DNA from: UBA969 sp041694635
GTDB taxonomy: Bacteria; Planctomycetota; Planctomycetia; Gemmatales; Gemmataceae
Reading direction: 5' to 3'
Length of the DNA stretch: 64,000 bases
Assembly (NCBI GenBank): GCA_041694635.1
Contig: JBDNHI010000103.1
Coordinates: 56,792 to 120,791, forward strand
Shown here in pieces: positions 17,964 through 27,615 of the stretch (position 1 is the first letter of the stretch; the number at the start of each line of letters is the position of its first letter). Under the pieces are notes generated by a model. It did not search any database and was not told the DNA's origin. It worked only from the letters and a program-made list of their open reading frames with translations. A program made the position numbers and the translations under genes.

Positions 17964-19244
17964 ATGAATACGGAAATGATAGGCGGATTATATCGCAGAG
18001 ACCTTATGAAATTGGGCGCCTTGGGCGTTGGAGGAGTCTCTGCTTCGGGCTGGATGAATGTTCTTGCAGGTCACTCTGCCGAAATTCAAGCAAAACATAA
18101 ATCGTGCATCCTTTTGTATATGAGCGGGGGCCCAAGCCATAAAGACACATTCGATCTAAAACCTGATTCTGAGGGCGCAGGAGAATTTAAACCTATTTCC
18201 ACTAGTGCCCCTGGTATTCAAATCAGCGAGCACTTTCCTAAGCTTGCCAAATGGATGCACAAATCTGCGCTGCTTCGCGGTATGAGCACGGGAGAAGGCG
18301 CTCATGCCAGAGCATCCTATTTTCTTCATACAGGCTACAAAGAAGGCCAAGGGGGCTTAACCTACCCGAGTCTGGGGGCAATTGCTTCCATGGAAACAGG
18401 CAATCCAGCATTGCCCATCCCTAATTTTGTTACCATCAACGGCGGCAGATCTTACGGGTCTGGATACCTTGGTTCAAAATACCAGCCTCTGAATATTGCA
18501 GATGCAAAATCAGGTGTCGCCAACCTGAGTGCCCTCGTTTCTGATAACCAGTTTAATTCCAGAGTCTCCCTCTTGAATGAAATGGAAAAAGCCTTCCACA
18601 AGGATTATTCTTCCGATGCAGGGGTTTCCCATCAGACCACCTACCAACGGGCCGTAACCATGATGAAGTCAGCCCAGGCCAAGGCTTTCGACATCAGCGG
18701 TGAACCCTCAAATCTTCGTTCCGAATACGGTTCCGGTAAGTTTGGCGAGGGCTGCATTCTTGCACGAAGATTGGTTGAAACTGGTGTCCGCTTCGTAGAA
18801 GTCAATTTGGGAGGCTGGGACACCCATCAAGACAACTTCGATAAAGTCAAGGGCCTTTCTGCACAAGTTGATGCCGGCATGTCTACTCTTATCAGCGATC
18901 TTAGCCAGCGCGGTTTGCTCGATAGCACACTTATCGTTTGGATGGGTGATTTTGGGAGAACACCTAAAATTAACCAACGCGGGCCAAAGCCAGGCCGTGA
19001 TCATTACCCAAAAGCTTGGACTAGCGTTATGGTTGGCGGTGGGATTAAGGGGGGTCAAGTCATTGGCAAGACCGACAAACAAGGCGCAACGGTTGAAGAA
19101 CGCCCAATCAATGCTATCGATTTTATGTCGACTGCTTGTTCAATACTTGGAATTGATTACACCAAGTCGATTCAAACTCCAATTGGCAGGCCAATTCGCT
19201 TGGTCGAAAAGGGTGCTAAACCTATCACCGAGCTACTTGCTTAA
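17964..19244 (+). CDS. DUF1501 protein, Tat-exported
   Basis: The 426-residue protein starts with a twin-arginine type signal (YRRDLMKLG followed by a hydrophobic stretch), implying folded export. The DUF1501 fold is a sulfatase/alkaline-phosphatase relative; visible pieces are MSGGPSHKDTFDLKPD, GVRFVEVNLGGWDTHQDNF, LIVWMGDFGRTPKIN and GRDHYPKAWTSVMVGGGI with Asp/His residues in metal-site-like positions. It sits 41 bases after the DUF1549/DUF1553 gene and almost certainly forms an operon with it. Catalytic activity has not been established for the family. A strong terminator follows. Confidence 0.93.
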   Translation: MNTEMIGGLYRRDLMKLGALGVGGVSASGWMNVLAGHSAEIQAKHKSCILLYMSGGPSHKDTFDLKPDSEGAGEFKPISTSAPGIQISEHFPKLAKWMHKSALLRGMSTGEGAHARASYFLHTGYKEGQGGLTYPSLGAIASMETGNPALPIPNFVTINGGRSYGSGYLGSKYQPLNIADAKSGVANLSALVSDNQFNSRVSLLNEMEKAFHKDYSSDAGVSHQTTYQRAVTMMKSAQAKAFDISGEPSNLRSEYGSGKFGEGCILARRLVETGVRFVEVNLGGWDTHQDNFDKVKGLSAQVDAGMSTLISDLSQRGLLDSTLIVWMGDFGRTPKINQRGPKPGRDHYPKAWTSVMVGGGIKGGQVIGKTDKQGATVEERPINAIDFMSTACSILGIDYTKSIQTPIGRPIRLVEKGAKPITELLA

Positions 19245-19260
19245 TAGAAAGTTTAATCTA

Positions 19261-19291
19261 AAAAGGGAAGGCTTAATGCCTTCCCTTTTTT
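19261..19291. terminator. Bidirectional terminator
   Basis: A 12-bp perfect stem AAAAGGGAAGGC / GCCTTCCCTTTT with a five-base loop is followed by a T run and preceded by A residues. It separates the DUF1501 gene from the convergent MFS gene. Confidence 0.93.
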
Positions 19292-19298
19292 ATTGGTT

Positions 19299-20534
19299 CT
19301 AGGTTGCCTTCTTTCCAAACACGGGGCGAAAACAAAAATAAAAGATTACGCAAAGTAACCCGTTGATGATTGCTGCTACTTGAAATGCATACTCTAACTC
19401 TTCCCTCATATTCGATGCATTGGGGTTACTTGACCTTAATACCCCAACCATAATGTGACCAAATACTAATCCAATTCCTTGAACAAAAGTAAGTAAAGAT
19501 TGCACACTTGCCTTCAAATCTCCTTTAGCTTGCCTATTAACATAGACTTGCCCGGTTATTAAAAAACCTGTAACACTAAGACCGTTCAAGGCTAAGGAAG
19601 GCACAACCAAACTTGCGGGTTCACCAATTGAAAGAATACAAAGGGCCCCAGTCCAACAAATTAAACCAAATAACATACTTCCCTTAAGGCCAAGCCTTAA
19701 TAAAAACATAGGCAGAAGAAAAAGAGAAATGACTTCAGCTAGTTGGGAAATGGTTAGTGTTGGGCTAAGCCAAGGCTGAACAATTCCCAAATGTTCTAAA
19801 AGTAAGGGCGTTGCTTGCGTAGTAAATGGCATAGTAATACAAAGGCCAAGTGTACAAAGGCAATAGATTGCAAAGGGCCAACCTTTCATCAATTTTAATG
19901 CACCTAAAGGCGCAAAACTATCAACCTTACTTGGGCTTGGAGGAGTCGTAGGCAGTGTAAAGCAATAAAGGGTAACAATAACGCCAAAAAAAGCACCTAT
20001 AAGAAATTGATCGCTGGCAGCAGCTTCCCAATTTGTATTTGGGAATATCAAAGTTATTAAAAGAAGAATCCAGCCCGGAAGCATCCAACCTAAGGTTCCA
20101 GAAAGTCGAACTATGCCAAATTCCTTTTCTGGGTCTTTCAAATGAATAAAGCAAATGGTACTACAAAGCACCATCATAGGAACGATCAACAACCAAAAAA
20201 ACAAAGTAAGAATACAAATTAGGAATAAGTTTTCAGCAAAAGCCAGTGCGACTAAAAAACCACTTCCAAGCAAGCTAAAAACTGCAACACATTTTTCCGC
20301 TGCAAAATAACGGTCTGCAAGTTGTGCACCTAAAGGCGCAAGCAAGGCACCAACGCCGTGCGTAGCACAGCAAAAAGCCATTTCCATAGGCGTAAAGCCC
20401 AGTTCCTTAAGGCGCAAACTGTAAAGGGGAAGCAGTGCACCAGGCACAGCGAATTGCAAAAACATCAGTACAGATAATCTTAGTTGCACAAGTACCCTTT
20501 CCTGGGTATTTACCTTTGAAGGTAGAAGAAGCAT
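19299..20534 (-). CDS. MFS transporter, nucleoside:H+ symporter-like
   Basis: The 411-residue protein has about twelve hydrophobic segments. Its first repeat (RLSVLMFLQFAVPGALLPLY, then LGFTPMEMAFCCATHGVGAL and LADRYFAAEKCVA) is typical of the nucleoside:H+ symporter family (NupG/XapB-like, PF03825), which imports nucleosides using the proton gradient. In the planctomycetes this family is divergent, so the substrate is uncertain. A histidine phosphatase gene ends 25 bases upstream on the same strand, suggesting an operon. It shares a terminator with the convergent DUF1501 gene. Confidence 0.82.
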   Translation of the reverse strand: MLLLPSKVNTQERVLVQLRLSVLMFLQFAVPGALLPLYSLRLKELGFTPMEMAFCCATHGVGALLAPLGAQLADRYFAAEKCVAVFSLLGSGFLVALAFAENLFLICILTLFFWLLIVPMMVLCSTICFIHLKDPEKEFGIVRLSGTLGWMLPGWILLLITLIFPNTNWEAAASDQFLIGAFFGVIVTLYCFTLPTTPPSPSKVDSFAPLGALKLMKGWPFAIYCLCTLGLCITMPFTTQATPLLLEHLGIVQPWLSPTLTISQLAEVISLFLLPMFLLRLGLKGSMLFGLICWTGALCILSIGEPASLVVPSLALNGLSVTGFLITGQVYVNRQAKGDLKASVQSLLTFVQGIGLVFGHIMVGVLRSSNPNASNMREELEYAFQVAAIINGLLCVIFYFCFRPVFGKKAT

Positions 20535-20559
20535 CCTGATGCCAAGCTAAACAGAAATC

Positions 20560-21207
20560 TTAACCGTTTAAAACAAAATCCGCAGGTTCTGGGGCTTCAG
20601 GCGGAACCAGATTGATTCGTATTGCCTTCCAGCAATAATTCTCAAGTACAAGTTCATTGATACCTACATTAGGTATGACGCCAAATTTATCCCAATCTTC
20701 TATTTGCCATTCTTGTAAAATTGAAAGTAGAAGCACTTTAATCACTGCACCATGAGCCACGATGACGATATTTTCGCCTGCATATTTTTTGGTTATAGTT
20801 TCCCAAATAGGAAGAATTCTAGCAAGAATTTGGTCAAAGGATTCCGATCCTTCGGGGGCATAATCTGTTTCTCCTTTTAACCAACGAGATAAAATCTGTC
20901 TCCACGGTCCCTCAGGCAAATTATTCACCGTGCCAGATAAGGTACCTACTTTTCGTTCGTGTAATTGGAGGATTGGTTCAACATCCAGATTACAGGCGGA
21001 TGATATTTCCTTCGCAGTCTGCAAGGCACGAAGCATACCCGAAGAAATAAGCCGATCAGGTTTTAACTTTTGCAAATACTTTGCGGCTGCTTTGGCCTGA
21101 AGGAAACCGCGGTCGCTAAGGCCGATATCAGATTCCGCCCCGTGAAAAACACCAGGGGCACTGGTTTCAGCGTGCCTCATTAAATAAACCCGAGTCACTG
21201 TACTCAT
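20560..21207 (-). CDS. Histidine phosphatase family protein
   Basis: This 215-residue protein belongs to the phosphoglycerate-mutase-like branch 1. The phospho-accepting LMRHAET motif is at residues 9-15, the second conserved arginine lies in SGMLRALQTAKEI, the acid in HERKVGTLSG and the second histidine in VIVAHGAVIKVLL (about 148-160). All four catalytic residues are present, so a phosphatase is likely; substrates in this family range from sugar phosphates to alpha-ribazole phosphate and cannot be assigned here. It lies upstream of the MFS gene in the same orientation. Confidence 0.9.
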   Translation of the reverse strand: MSTVTRVYLMRHAETSAPGVFHGAESDIGLSDRGFLQAKAAAKYLQKLKPDRLISSGMLRALQTAKEISSACNLDVEPILQLHERKVGTLSGTVNNLPEGPWRQILSRWLKGETDYAPEGSESFDQILARILPIWETITKKYAGENIVIVAHGAVIKVLLLSILQEWQIEDWDKFGVIPNVGINELVLENYCWKAIRINLVPPEAPEPADFVLNG

Positions 21208-21289
21208 TTTTCTTATGGTTCCCTTACTTCAATCTTATTTCAAACTTTTATTTTACTAAAAAACATAAGTTCGGGAACCAAAGCAGAGG

Positions 21290-23173
21290 TTATAATCCCT
21301 GAATCATTGCTGCTTGAACTCGTTTCATAAATCCCCCAAGGTCGTGAACCTTCGATCCCTCTGCGATAAGTGCAAGGTCGAACAGAGTTTCAACACCTTC
21401 TTGAAGTTTTGGTGAATCTGAATTTTGTTCGTGCAAGTCGCGTAGTTTTTCTACAAGTGGATGGGTAGGATTAATTTCCAATACTTTTTTAGAAGCCATT
21501 CCGTCATCTGCCCTTCCAATTTTCCTCAGAAATCTTTCTTGGCTAGAAGAAAATCCACCTTCGCCACTAACCAACACCACGGGGCTTTCATTCAATCGGG
21601 TGGTAAGTTTTACATCTGACAAGTCATTCAATTTTGATTTTAAATACTCCAAGAAGGAGGCAAACCTGCTTTTTGTTTCTTCGAGAATATCTTTATCGGC
21701 ATCTGGATTCGTACTATCGACCCGATCGATACCCTTTAATTTTTTTCCTTTGTATTCTTCGAGATAAGGCAAAGAAAATTCATCGATTGGATCAAGGAAG
21801 AACAAGACATCTTGCTGTTTTACTTTAAAGGATTCGAGCAAAGGGGAAGAATCTAGCTGTGCTCTAGTTTCGCCTGCGAGGTAGAAAATCGCCTCTTGTT
21901 CGGGTGGCATAGCAGCAACATATTCTTCGAGAGCAATGGTTTTTTCGGGGCTAGTTTTGAATGAACTAAAGAGAACAAGGTCGGCTATTTTTTCGCGGTT
22001 CTCGGGGTCCATACGCAATCCTTCCTTTAAGATCGCACCCATTTCTCCGAAAAACTTTTTGTATTTCTCAAACTCCGCATTTTTCATTTTCTTTAGGGCT
22101 TTCAATATTTCCCCTACGATATTTTTTTTGATCCTTTCAAGCACCGGGTTCTGCTGCAATATTTCTCGAGATATATTTAAAGGCAAATCTGCACAATCAA
22201 CCACACCTTTGACAAATCTTAAATACGGGGGCAACAGTTGCTCACAGTTTTCCATAATTAATACCCGCTGGATGTATAACATCAATCCAGTCTTTGCTTC
22301 CCCAAACTGAAACTCCATAGGCAAACCTTGGGGAACGAATAGCAACACTTTAAATTCAGTATTACCCTCTGCGGAATAATGAATAATATCTGCAGGTTCT
22401 TGATAATCGCGGCTAATTTGTTTATAAAAAGTGCTGTACTCTTCTGGGGTGACTTCGCTTTTGCTACGCAGCCAAAGAGCTTTTTGGGAATTAAGGATAT
22501 TTTCTTTTTCTTCGGGCTTTTTTTCTTCACCCACAACATCAAGAACAATTGGATGTTCAACAAAGTCTGAAAATTTTCGGATAATAGAACGAATGCGGAA
22601 GGGTTCAAGAAATTCTTTTTCTTCAGGCTTAAGATGAAGAATCACCTCGGTGCCTCGATCGGTTTTATTTTTTTGTTCGATGGTAAATTCGCCTTGGCCG
22701 TCTGAAATCCAACAAATACCATCTTCAGAATTTCCTGCCATCCTTGATAAGACTTCGACTTTATCGGCGACCATAAAGGCTGAATAAAATCCCACGCCAA
22801 ACTGTCCGATTAATTCCGGCTTGGTTTTACCTTCTTGGCTTTTAATTCTTTCGAGAAAGTTTTTGGTTCCAGACCGAGCAATCGTTCCCAGATTTTCTAT
22901 GACCGATTGACGAGACATCCCTATGCCGTTATCTGAAATCGTTAAAGTATTAGCTTCTTTATTGATACTTATTTTTATTTTCCAATCTTTATTTTCTTCA
23001 AGAACCTCTTGCTGATCGAGCGAGTCAAACCGAATTTTATTAATTGCATCGCCGCAATTACTTATCAATTCTCTTAAAAAAATCTCTTTATTCGAGTAGA
23101 GAGAATGAGTGATGAGATGAAGAAGTTGCTTTAATTCTGTTTTGAATTCCATTTTTTCTGTCGAAACCGTCAT
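21290..23173 (-). CDS. htpG: Chaperone HtpG (Hsp90)
   Basis: The ATG at 23173 has GAGGAT eight bases upstream and gives 627 residues, the usual length; the frame extends to 23212 but those residues are not part of the family. The N-terminal GHKL ATPase shows SNKEIFLRELISNCGDAINK, DNGIGMSRQSVIENLGTIA and GQFGVGFYSAFMVAD. The middle domain includes YIQRVLIM and FVKGVVDCADLPLNISRE, and a C-terminal dimerisation region follows. HtpG assists late folding of client proteins in the cytoplasm. It is divergent from the SRAP gene with a 110-base gap. Confidence 0.97.
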   Translation of the reverse strand: MTVSTEKMEFKTELKQLLHLITHSLYSNKEIFLRELISNCGDAINKIRFDSLDQQEVLEENKDWKIKISINKEANTLTISDNGIGMSRQSVIENLGTIARSGTKNFLERIKSQEGKTKPELIGQFGVGFYSAFMVADKVEVLSRMAGNSEDGICWISDGQGEFTIEQKNKTDRGTEVILHLKPEEKEFLEPFRIRSIIRKFSDFVEHPIVLDVVGEEKKPEEKENILNSQKALWLRSKSEVTPEEYSTFYKQISRDYQEPADIIHYSAEGNTEFKVLLFVPQGLPMEFQFGEAKTGLMLYIQRVLIMENCEQLLPPYLRFVKGVVDCADLPLNISREILQQNPVLERIKKNIVGEILKALKKMKNAEFEKYKKFFGEMGAILKEGLRMDPENREKIADLVLFSSFKTSPEKTIALEEYVAAMPPEQEAIFYLAGETRAQLDSSPLLESFKVKQQDVLFFLDPIDEFSLPYLEEYKGKKLKGIDRVDSTNPDADKDILEETKSRFASFLEYLKSKLNDLSDVKLTTRLNESPVVLVSGEGGFSSSQERFLRKIGRADDGMASKKVLEINPTHPLVEKLRDLHEQNSDSPKLQEGVETLFDLALIAEGSKVHDLGGFMKRVQAAMIQGL

Positions 23174-23283
23174 TTTAAAATCCTCAAATAGAGACTCGTG
23201 TAAATACAACATTTCCTTAACAATTACTTACCTTCATAGATTAATATGAAAAAAAATAAGTAAACGAACAGGGGTAACAAGAT

Positions 23284-23973
23284 ATGTGTGGCAGATTTGC
23301 ATTATACACTGAAAAAACCAGATTGGAACAATTTTTAGGACTCTGTTCTTTAACAGATTTTTTACCCAGATTTAACATCGCACCAACACAAAAAACCTTG
23401 TTTGCTCGAATGAACACCTCGGGAAATTTTTCTCTCGACCATCTCTTTTGGGGCCTTCTTCCTGCTTGGGCTAAAGATAAATCCCTTGCAGGGAAAATGA
23501 TTAATGCTAGGTCTGAAACCATTTCCGAAAAACCCTCCTTTAAGCAAGCTTTTATAAAAAGACGCGGGCTCGTTCCTGCAAATGGTTTTTTTGAATGGAA
23601 AACTATTGGAAAATCCAAATCACCTTTCTTTATTTCCTCTTCCGAACACCCTTTAATTGCTTTTGCGGCTGTATGGGAATCAAACACCCAAATCCAAACC
23701 CAACCGATTGATACTTTTTCTATCCTCACCACCGAGGCAAATTCTGATATGGAACCAATCCATCATCGGATGCCCGTAATCCTACTAAAAGAATCGTGGG
23801 GAATTTGGCTAAATCATAACTTAAAAGAAACCGACCAACTATTAGAACTGCTTAAACCAATTCCAAGTGGATATTTACAACTACGCGAAGTAAACGCCTG
23901 GGTAAACAAAGTTTCCAATGATTCACCCGAATGTTTAAATGCGCCAATAAAAGATCTTTTCTCGAATCTTTAA
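23284..23973 (+). CDS. SRAP-domain protein (YedK/HMCES family)
   Basis: The 229-residue product starts MCGRFALY, leaving Cys2 at the N terminus after methionine removal, the residue that crosslinks to abasic sites in single-stranded DNA. Other SRAP hallmarks are RFNIAPTQ, WGLLPAWAKD, INARSETISEKPSFK, GLVPANGFFEWK with the catalytic Glu, and IHHRMPVIL with the catalytic His. The role is to shield abasic sites at replication forks. ATG 23284 is fixed by the need for Cys2. Its stop lies three bases from the stop of the convergent M16 protease. Confidence 0.95.
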   Translation: MCGRFALYTEKTRLEQFLGLCSLTDFLPRFNIAPTQKTLFARMNTSGNFSLDHLFWGLLPAWAKDKSLAGKMINARSETISEKPSFKQAFIKRRGLVPANGFFEWKTIGKSKSPFFISSSEHPLIAFAAVWESNTQIQTQPIDTFSILTTEANSDMEPIHHRMPVILLKESWGIWLNHNLKETDQLLELLKPIPSGYLQLREVNAWVNKVSNDSPECLNAPIKDLFSNL

Positions 23974-23976
23974 GGA

Positions 23977-26715
23977 TTATTTTTTGGGTAATACTTTGCC
24001 TGTTTCATCGATAGCACCAACCGCAAGGAGAAACAGTTTATCTGGGTTAATATGTTTTTTCGCTACGGCTTGGATATCTTCTCTAGTAACCGCTGCAACC
24101 TCTTTACTAAACTTATCGAGGTAATCTAGACCAAGCCCCAGCCGTTCGGTCATCACCAATTGCCCTGCAATGAGAGAGAAACTAGTAAAGCGGAATGCGA
24201 GGTTTCCAAGGAGGTAGTTTTTTGCATCAGCTAGTTCTTCCACCTCGGGTAAAGTGGTACGAATTTTATCAAGTTCCTCGAGAAATTCTTTTTTAACACG
24301 CTCAAAATTTGCTCCATCGGTTCCTATGTAACAAGAGAAAACCCCAGGTTCGATATCGGCACTGGTAGTTATGTTGGCATTAACTGTGTAGGCAAGCCCT
24401 TCTCGGTCGCGTAATCTTGCAGATAGCCTATCGGTAAAGCCGGGCCCCGTACCCAAAATATAATCCATAACTAATAGTTTGAAGTAATCGGGATCGTTTC
24501 TGCGAATGCCAAGGTGCCCCAAATAAAATTGCATCTGAACCGCATCTGGAGTTGTAATAATTTTCTGTTTAAACTTTTCGGGCATCTCAACTTTAGGAAA
24601 ATTTATCTTGGCAGGTTCCGTTGCAACCCAGCCTTTAAATAATTCTTTTACTTGCTCTTCCACGGCATTGCTATCGAAGTCTCCTACCACCGACACAATA
24701 ATATTCGCTGGATTATAACAAGCTTTATGAAAAGTTAGGCAATCTTCTAAGGTAAGTTCTTTAACGCTTTTAAGCGAACCTACGGAAGACCTTCCACGGG
24801 GGTGGTCACCATAAATTTCCTTTAAGAATTCCCTTTTAGCAAGGAAGTCGGGCTGAGATTCAAGGTCTTGCAGAGAAGATAAAGTTTGCTCTTTCTTGCG
24901 TTCAAAAGCTTCCTTAGGAAAAGTAGGAGACTTCATACAAGTTAAAAGAATTTCGATGCCCATTTTTCTATGATGTGAAAGAACTTTTAATACGCCTCCA
25001 CTTTCATCAAATCCAAGTTCACCACCCACACCTTCTATTTTTAAAGCAAGTTGTTGGCCATCAATCCCTGGAATTCCTTCATCAAGAAGGGAACCGGTAA
25101 GAGAAGCAATACCCTGCTTTGCAGAAGACTCGTAACCTTTGCTATCTCGAATTGCAACTCGAGCGACCAAGACAGGCACCTTGGGGTCGGGCAAGAGCAA
25201 AAGAACAGCGCCACCTGGGATTTCAATTTTTTTAGCTTTAGTCAGAGAAAAACTGGAAGGAGTTTTATCTTCTTTTTGTCGGGCAAGTGTTTTTCTCTTT
25301 GAAGGCTTGGTAAGCGATGCCCCTTTAGCATTTTTTTCAGGAACTGACCAAAGCACCACCGATTGTTCCTTTTTAAGATATTTTTGAGCCACTTGCTGAA
25401 GGTCGGCTGGAGTTACTGCAAGGAGGTTGGAAAGATAGGATTTCAAATAATCTAAATCAGCAACGACAACGGTACGGGCAATAGCATCCGCCAACCCGTG
25501 AACGCTTTCACGGGAGAAAATAGCACTGGCCAGAATTTTCTGCCTAACTCTATCTAATTCTTCCAAAGAAACAGGAACTTTGGCAAGTTTATCTAATTCT
25601 TCAAAGATTGATTTTTCAAGCTTTTCTTTATCTTTTCCCTGAATCATTTCCATTTGAATTCCAAACCAACCTGGGTAGCGACCCGTAGTACTTTCTGCCC
25701 CTGCCACGGAAACAAGTTGTTCCCCTTCAATAAATTTACGATAAAATCTGCTGATTTTTCCATCAGAAAGAATAGCTTCTAACACCGTAAGTGCTGGTGC
25801 ATCTGGATGGGCAGTTTCCACCGTATTAAAACCAATCAAAAGTCGTGATACTTCAAACTTAGACTTCATCTCAATGCGAGCCTGACCTTCTCGCTTAAAA
25901 AGCAAATTAACTTTTCGTGGAGGTAAGTTCCCTGCGGGAATATTACCAAACAACTCCTTAATGCGTGCCATTGCTCGGTCGGGTTCAAACCCGCCACAAA
26001 TAATCAGCGATGCGTTTGAAGGGTGGTACCAGAGGTCATAATGAGCTTTAATAACTTTAGCAGAGGCGGCTTTAACATGGTCTGCCTCACCGATAACAGG
26101 ATGGCCGTAGGGTGCATTAGAGCCAAAAAGTTTGGGAAGAATAGCTTTATATTCTAAATCCCAGGGGCCATCTTCATTTCGTTTAAGCTCTTCAATAACA
26201 GCGCCTTTTTCCTGTTGAAACTCGTGTTTTTCATCAATTTGCAAGTTCCTCATCCTATCCGCTTCAATGGCAAGGGCCTGTTCCCATCGATCCGCAGAAA
26301 AATCAAAATGATAAACCGTGCAATCTTCAGAGGTGTAAGCATTATTAGATCCGCCATTTCGCAGCGTAACCCGATCGATATCACCGGGCATCAATTTTTC
26401 TGTTCCCTTGAACATCAGGTGTTCAAGATAATGAGAAAGCCCAGTCTGATCTAAGTTTTCATCTGCAGCACCAACTTTATAGGCTACCATTGTGGTAACC
26501 ACGGGGGCATTAGGAACTGGTTTCAGATAAATTTGTAAACCATTAGGAAGTTTTTCATACCTAATGTTTTGAAAAATAGCGTTGGCAGCCTTTAAAGTTT
26601 CCAAATCTTTAGATTTTTTTGGAATCTCTTGGGCATAAGTAAACGGGGTTCCAATCAACAAGTAAAAAAAGGTAAGTGTTTTTAATATAAACGCTTGATG
26701 CATTTTATTTTTCAT
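23977..26715 (-). CDS. Secreted M16 zinc protease, two-domain
   Basis: From ATG 26715 the protein has 912 residues with a signal peptide (KTLTFFYLLIGTPFTYAQ). The first M16 domain has the inverted zinc motif HYLEH (in GLSHYLEHLMFKGTEK) with the distal Glu in EKGAVIEELKRNEDG, so this half is catalytic. The second half (about 500-900) repeats the M16 fold without HxxEH, as usual in pitrilysin-type tandem proteins, and contains NPANIIVSVVGDFD and LSARLRDREGLAYTV. Such enzymes degrade peptides in a closed chamber, here in the periplasm. The frame extends 15 codons further upstream, but those residues would precede the signal peptide. Confidence 0.93.
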   Translation of the reverse strand: MKNKMHQAFILKTLTFFYLLIGTPFTYAQEIPKKSKDLETLKAANAIFQNIRYEKLPNGLQIYLKPVPNAPVVTTMVAYKVGAADENLDQTGLSHYLEHLMFKGTEKLMPGDIDRVTLRNGGSNNAYTSEDCTVYHFDFSADRWEQALAIEADRMRNLQIDEKHEFQQEKGAVIEELKRNEDGPWDLEYKAILPKLFGSNAPYGHPVIGEADHVKAASAKVIKAHYDLWYHPSNASLIICGGFEPDRAMARIKELFGNIPAGNLPPRKVNLLFKREGQARIEMKSKFEVSRLLIGFNTVETAHPDAPALTVLEAILSDGKISRFYRKFIEGEQLVSVAGAESTTGRYPGWFGIQMEMIQGKDKEKLEKSIFEELDKLAKVPVSLEELDRVRQKILASAIFSRESVHGLADAIARTVVVADLDYLKSYLSNLLAVTPADLQQVAQKYLKKEQSVVLWSVPEKNAKGASLTKPSKRKTLARQKEDKTPSSFSLTKAKKIEIPGGAVLLLLPDPKVPVLVARVAIRDSKGYESSAKQGIASLTGSLLDEGIPGIDGQQLALKIEGVGGELGFDESGGVLKVLSHHRKMGIEILLTCMKSPTFPKEAFERKKEQTLSSLQDLESQPDFLAKREFLKEIYGDHPRGRSSVGSLKSVKELTLEDCLTFHKACYNPANIIVSVVGDFDSNAVEEQVKELFKGWVATEPAKINFPKVEMPEKFKQKIITTPDAVQMQFYLGHLGIRRNDPDYFKLLVMDYILGTGPGFTDRLSARLRDREGLAYTVNANITTSADIEPGVFSCYIGTDGANFERVKKEFLEELDKIRTTLPEVEELADAKNYLLGNLAFRFTSFSLIAGQLVMTERLGLGLDYLDKFSKEVAAVTREDIQAVAKKHINPDKLFLLAVGAIDETGKVLPKK

Positions 26716-26811
26716 TGCTTTGGTTCCGAAATAATTGGTAGCAGTAAAAGATCCCTTCACTCAAGTAACTATCCGAAAAGTAAAGGAAATCAGCAAGCCA
26801 GAAGTTAAAAT

Positions 26812-27069
26812 TTATTTAGATGGAATCGGATTGTTAGGCTGAATTTGATTACCGATCGACCGGCGCAAAGATTCGACTTGGGAATCCATCTCGTTTTTCT
26901 TTTTAAACCCATCTGATATTGTGGTGAAATAAAAAACAAATGCCATTACAACAATAAAAACAGTTTCTAACCCAAAATACCAATAAACAATTCCAATATC
27001 ATTAGATTTTAGGTCTACCTTACGATAGTACCTAGGAACCCAACTCCAGTGGATTATACTTTTGGTCAT
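26812..27069 (-). CDS. Small single-span membrane protein
   Basis: The 85-residue product has basic residues near the N terminus (YYRKVDLK), one hydrophobic segment at about 27-49 (IVYWYFGLETVFIVVMAFVFYF) and a charged tail that could form a short helix. It matches no family I recognise. It sits between the M16 protease and tRNA-Gln, same strand. The hydrophobic design and clean start support a real gene, but function is unknown. Confidence 0.6.
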   Translation of the reverse strand: MTKSIIHWSWVPRYYRKVDLKSNDIGIVYWYFGLETVFIVVMAFVFYFTTISDGFKKKNEMDSQVESLRRSIGNQIQPNNPIPSK

Positions 27070-27111
27070 AAATTCTAATCAAATCATAAAAACTAATAAA
27101 TCTTAACTAAA

Positions 27112-27182
27112 TTACCCGGCTAGGACTCGAACCTAGACAAAGAAAACCAAAATTTCTTGTGCTACCATTACACTACCGGGTA
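27112..27182 (-). tRNA. tRNA-Gln (anticodon TTG)
   Basis: On the minus strand the acceptor TACCCGG (from 27182) pairs with CCGGGTA (27119-27113), followed by discriminator A at 27112. The D arm is GTG/CAC, the anticodon stem AGAAA/TTTCT holds loop TTTTGGT with anticodon TTG, and the T arm is CTAGG/CCTAG around TTCGAGT. CCA is not encoded. The 71-base length is normal for this isotype. Confidence 0.93.
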
Positions 27183-27218
27183 GTGGATGGGTTAAATCAC
27201 CCATTGGTAGAATAGCGT

Positions 27219-27248
27219 TTGACGGATAAAGTTCCAATAGTTTATTTA
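27219..27248 (+). promoter_or_regulatory. Possible sigma-70 promoter for the P-II gene
   Basis: TTGACG (27219-27224) is followed after 18 bases by TATTTA (27243-27248), giving a start about 45 bases before the P-II ATG. A small inverted repeat ATGGGT/ACCCAT lies upstream at about 27187-27204 and may be an operator or incidental. Confidence 0.4.
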
Positions 27249-27297
27249 ACAATCATCCAGAGAATTTATAGTCTCTCAAATTATTCAAGGCAAGTAG

Positions 27298-27612
27298 ATG
27301 AAACAATTAACCGTAGTCGTCCGACCTTTTTGCGCAGAAGCTGTCCTTGAAGCTTTGCAAAAAATGTCATTAAATTCTATCATTGTTCGCGAAGCCAAGG
27401 GATTTAGCAGGCAAAAGGGATACCTCGACCGCTACCAAGGAAGTGAATACAGTATGGCATTCATTCCAAAAGTTGAAATTACCGTTACGGTGGAAGACGA
27501 AAATGTTGCAGAAGTAGCAGAAAGAATTTCCAAAGTTGCAAGAACTGGAAGAATTGGCGATGGGAAAATATTTCAAATCGATTTAGCTCAAACCGAATCT
27601 ATCGAATTTTAA
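27298..27612 (+). CDS. P-II family nitrogen regulatory protein
   Basis: The 104-residue protein is a small trimeric nitrogen sensor of the GlnB/GlnK family. The T loop is intact: Tyr51, the uridylylation site in proteobacteria, lies in GSEY51SMAFIPK. The C-terminal signature TGRIGDGKIF, which binds ATP/ADP and 2-oxoglutarate, is also present. P-II proteins report carbon/nitrogen status to glutamine synthetase regulators, ammonium channels or transcription factors. There is no amtB or glnD neighbour, and the two glutamine synthetase genes are 17 kb away. It converges with an ABC ATPase gene three bases apart. Confidence 0.93.
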   Translation: MKQLTVVVRPFCAEAVLEALQKMSLNSIIVREAKGFSRQKGYLDRYQGSEYSMAFIPKVEITVTVEDENVAEVAERISKVARTGRIGDGKIFQIDLAQTESIEF

Positions 27613-27615
27613 ATC

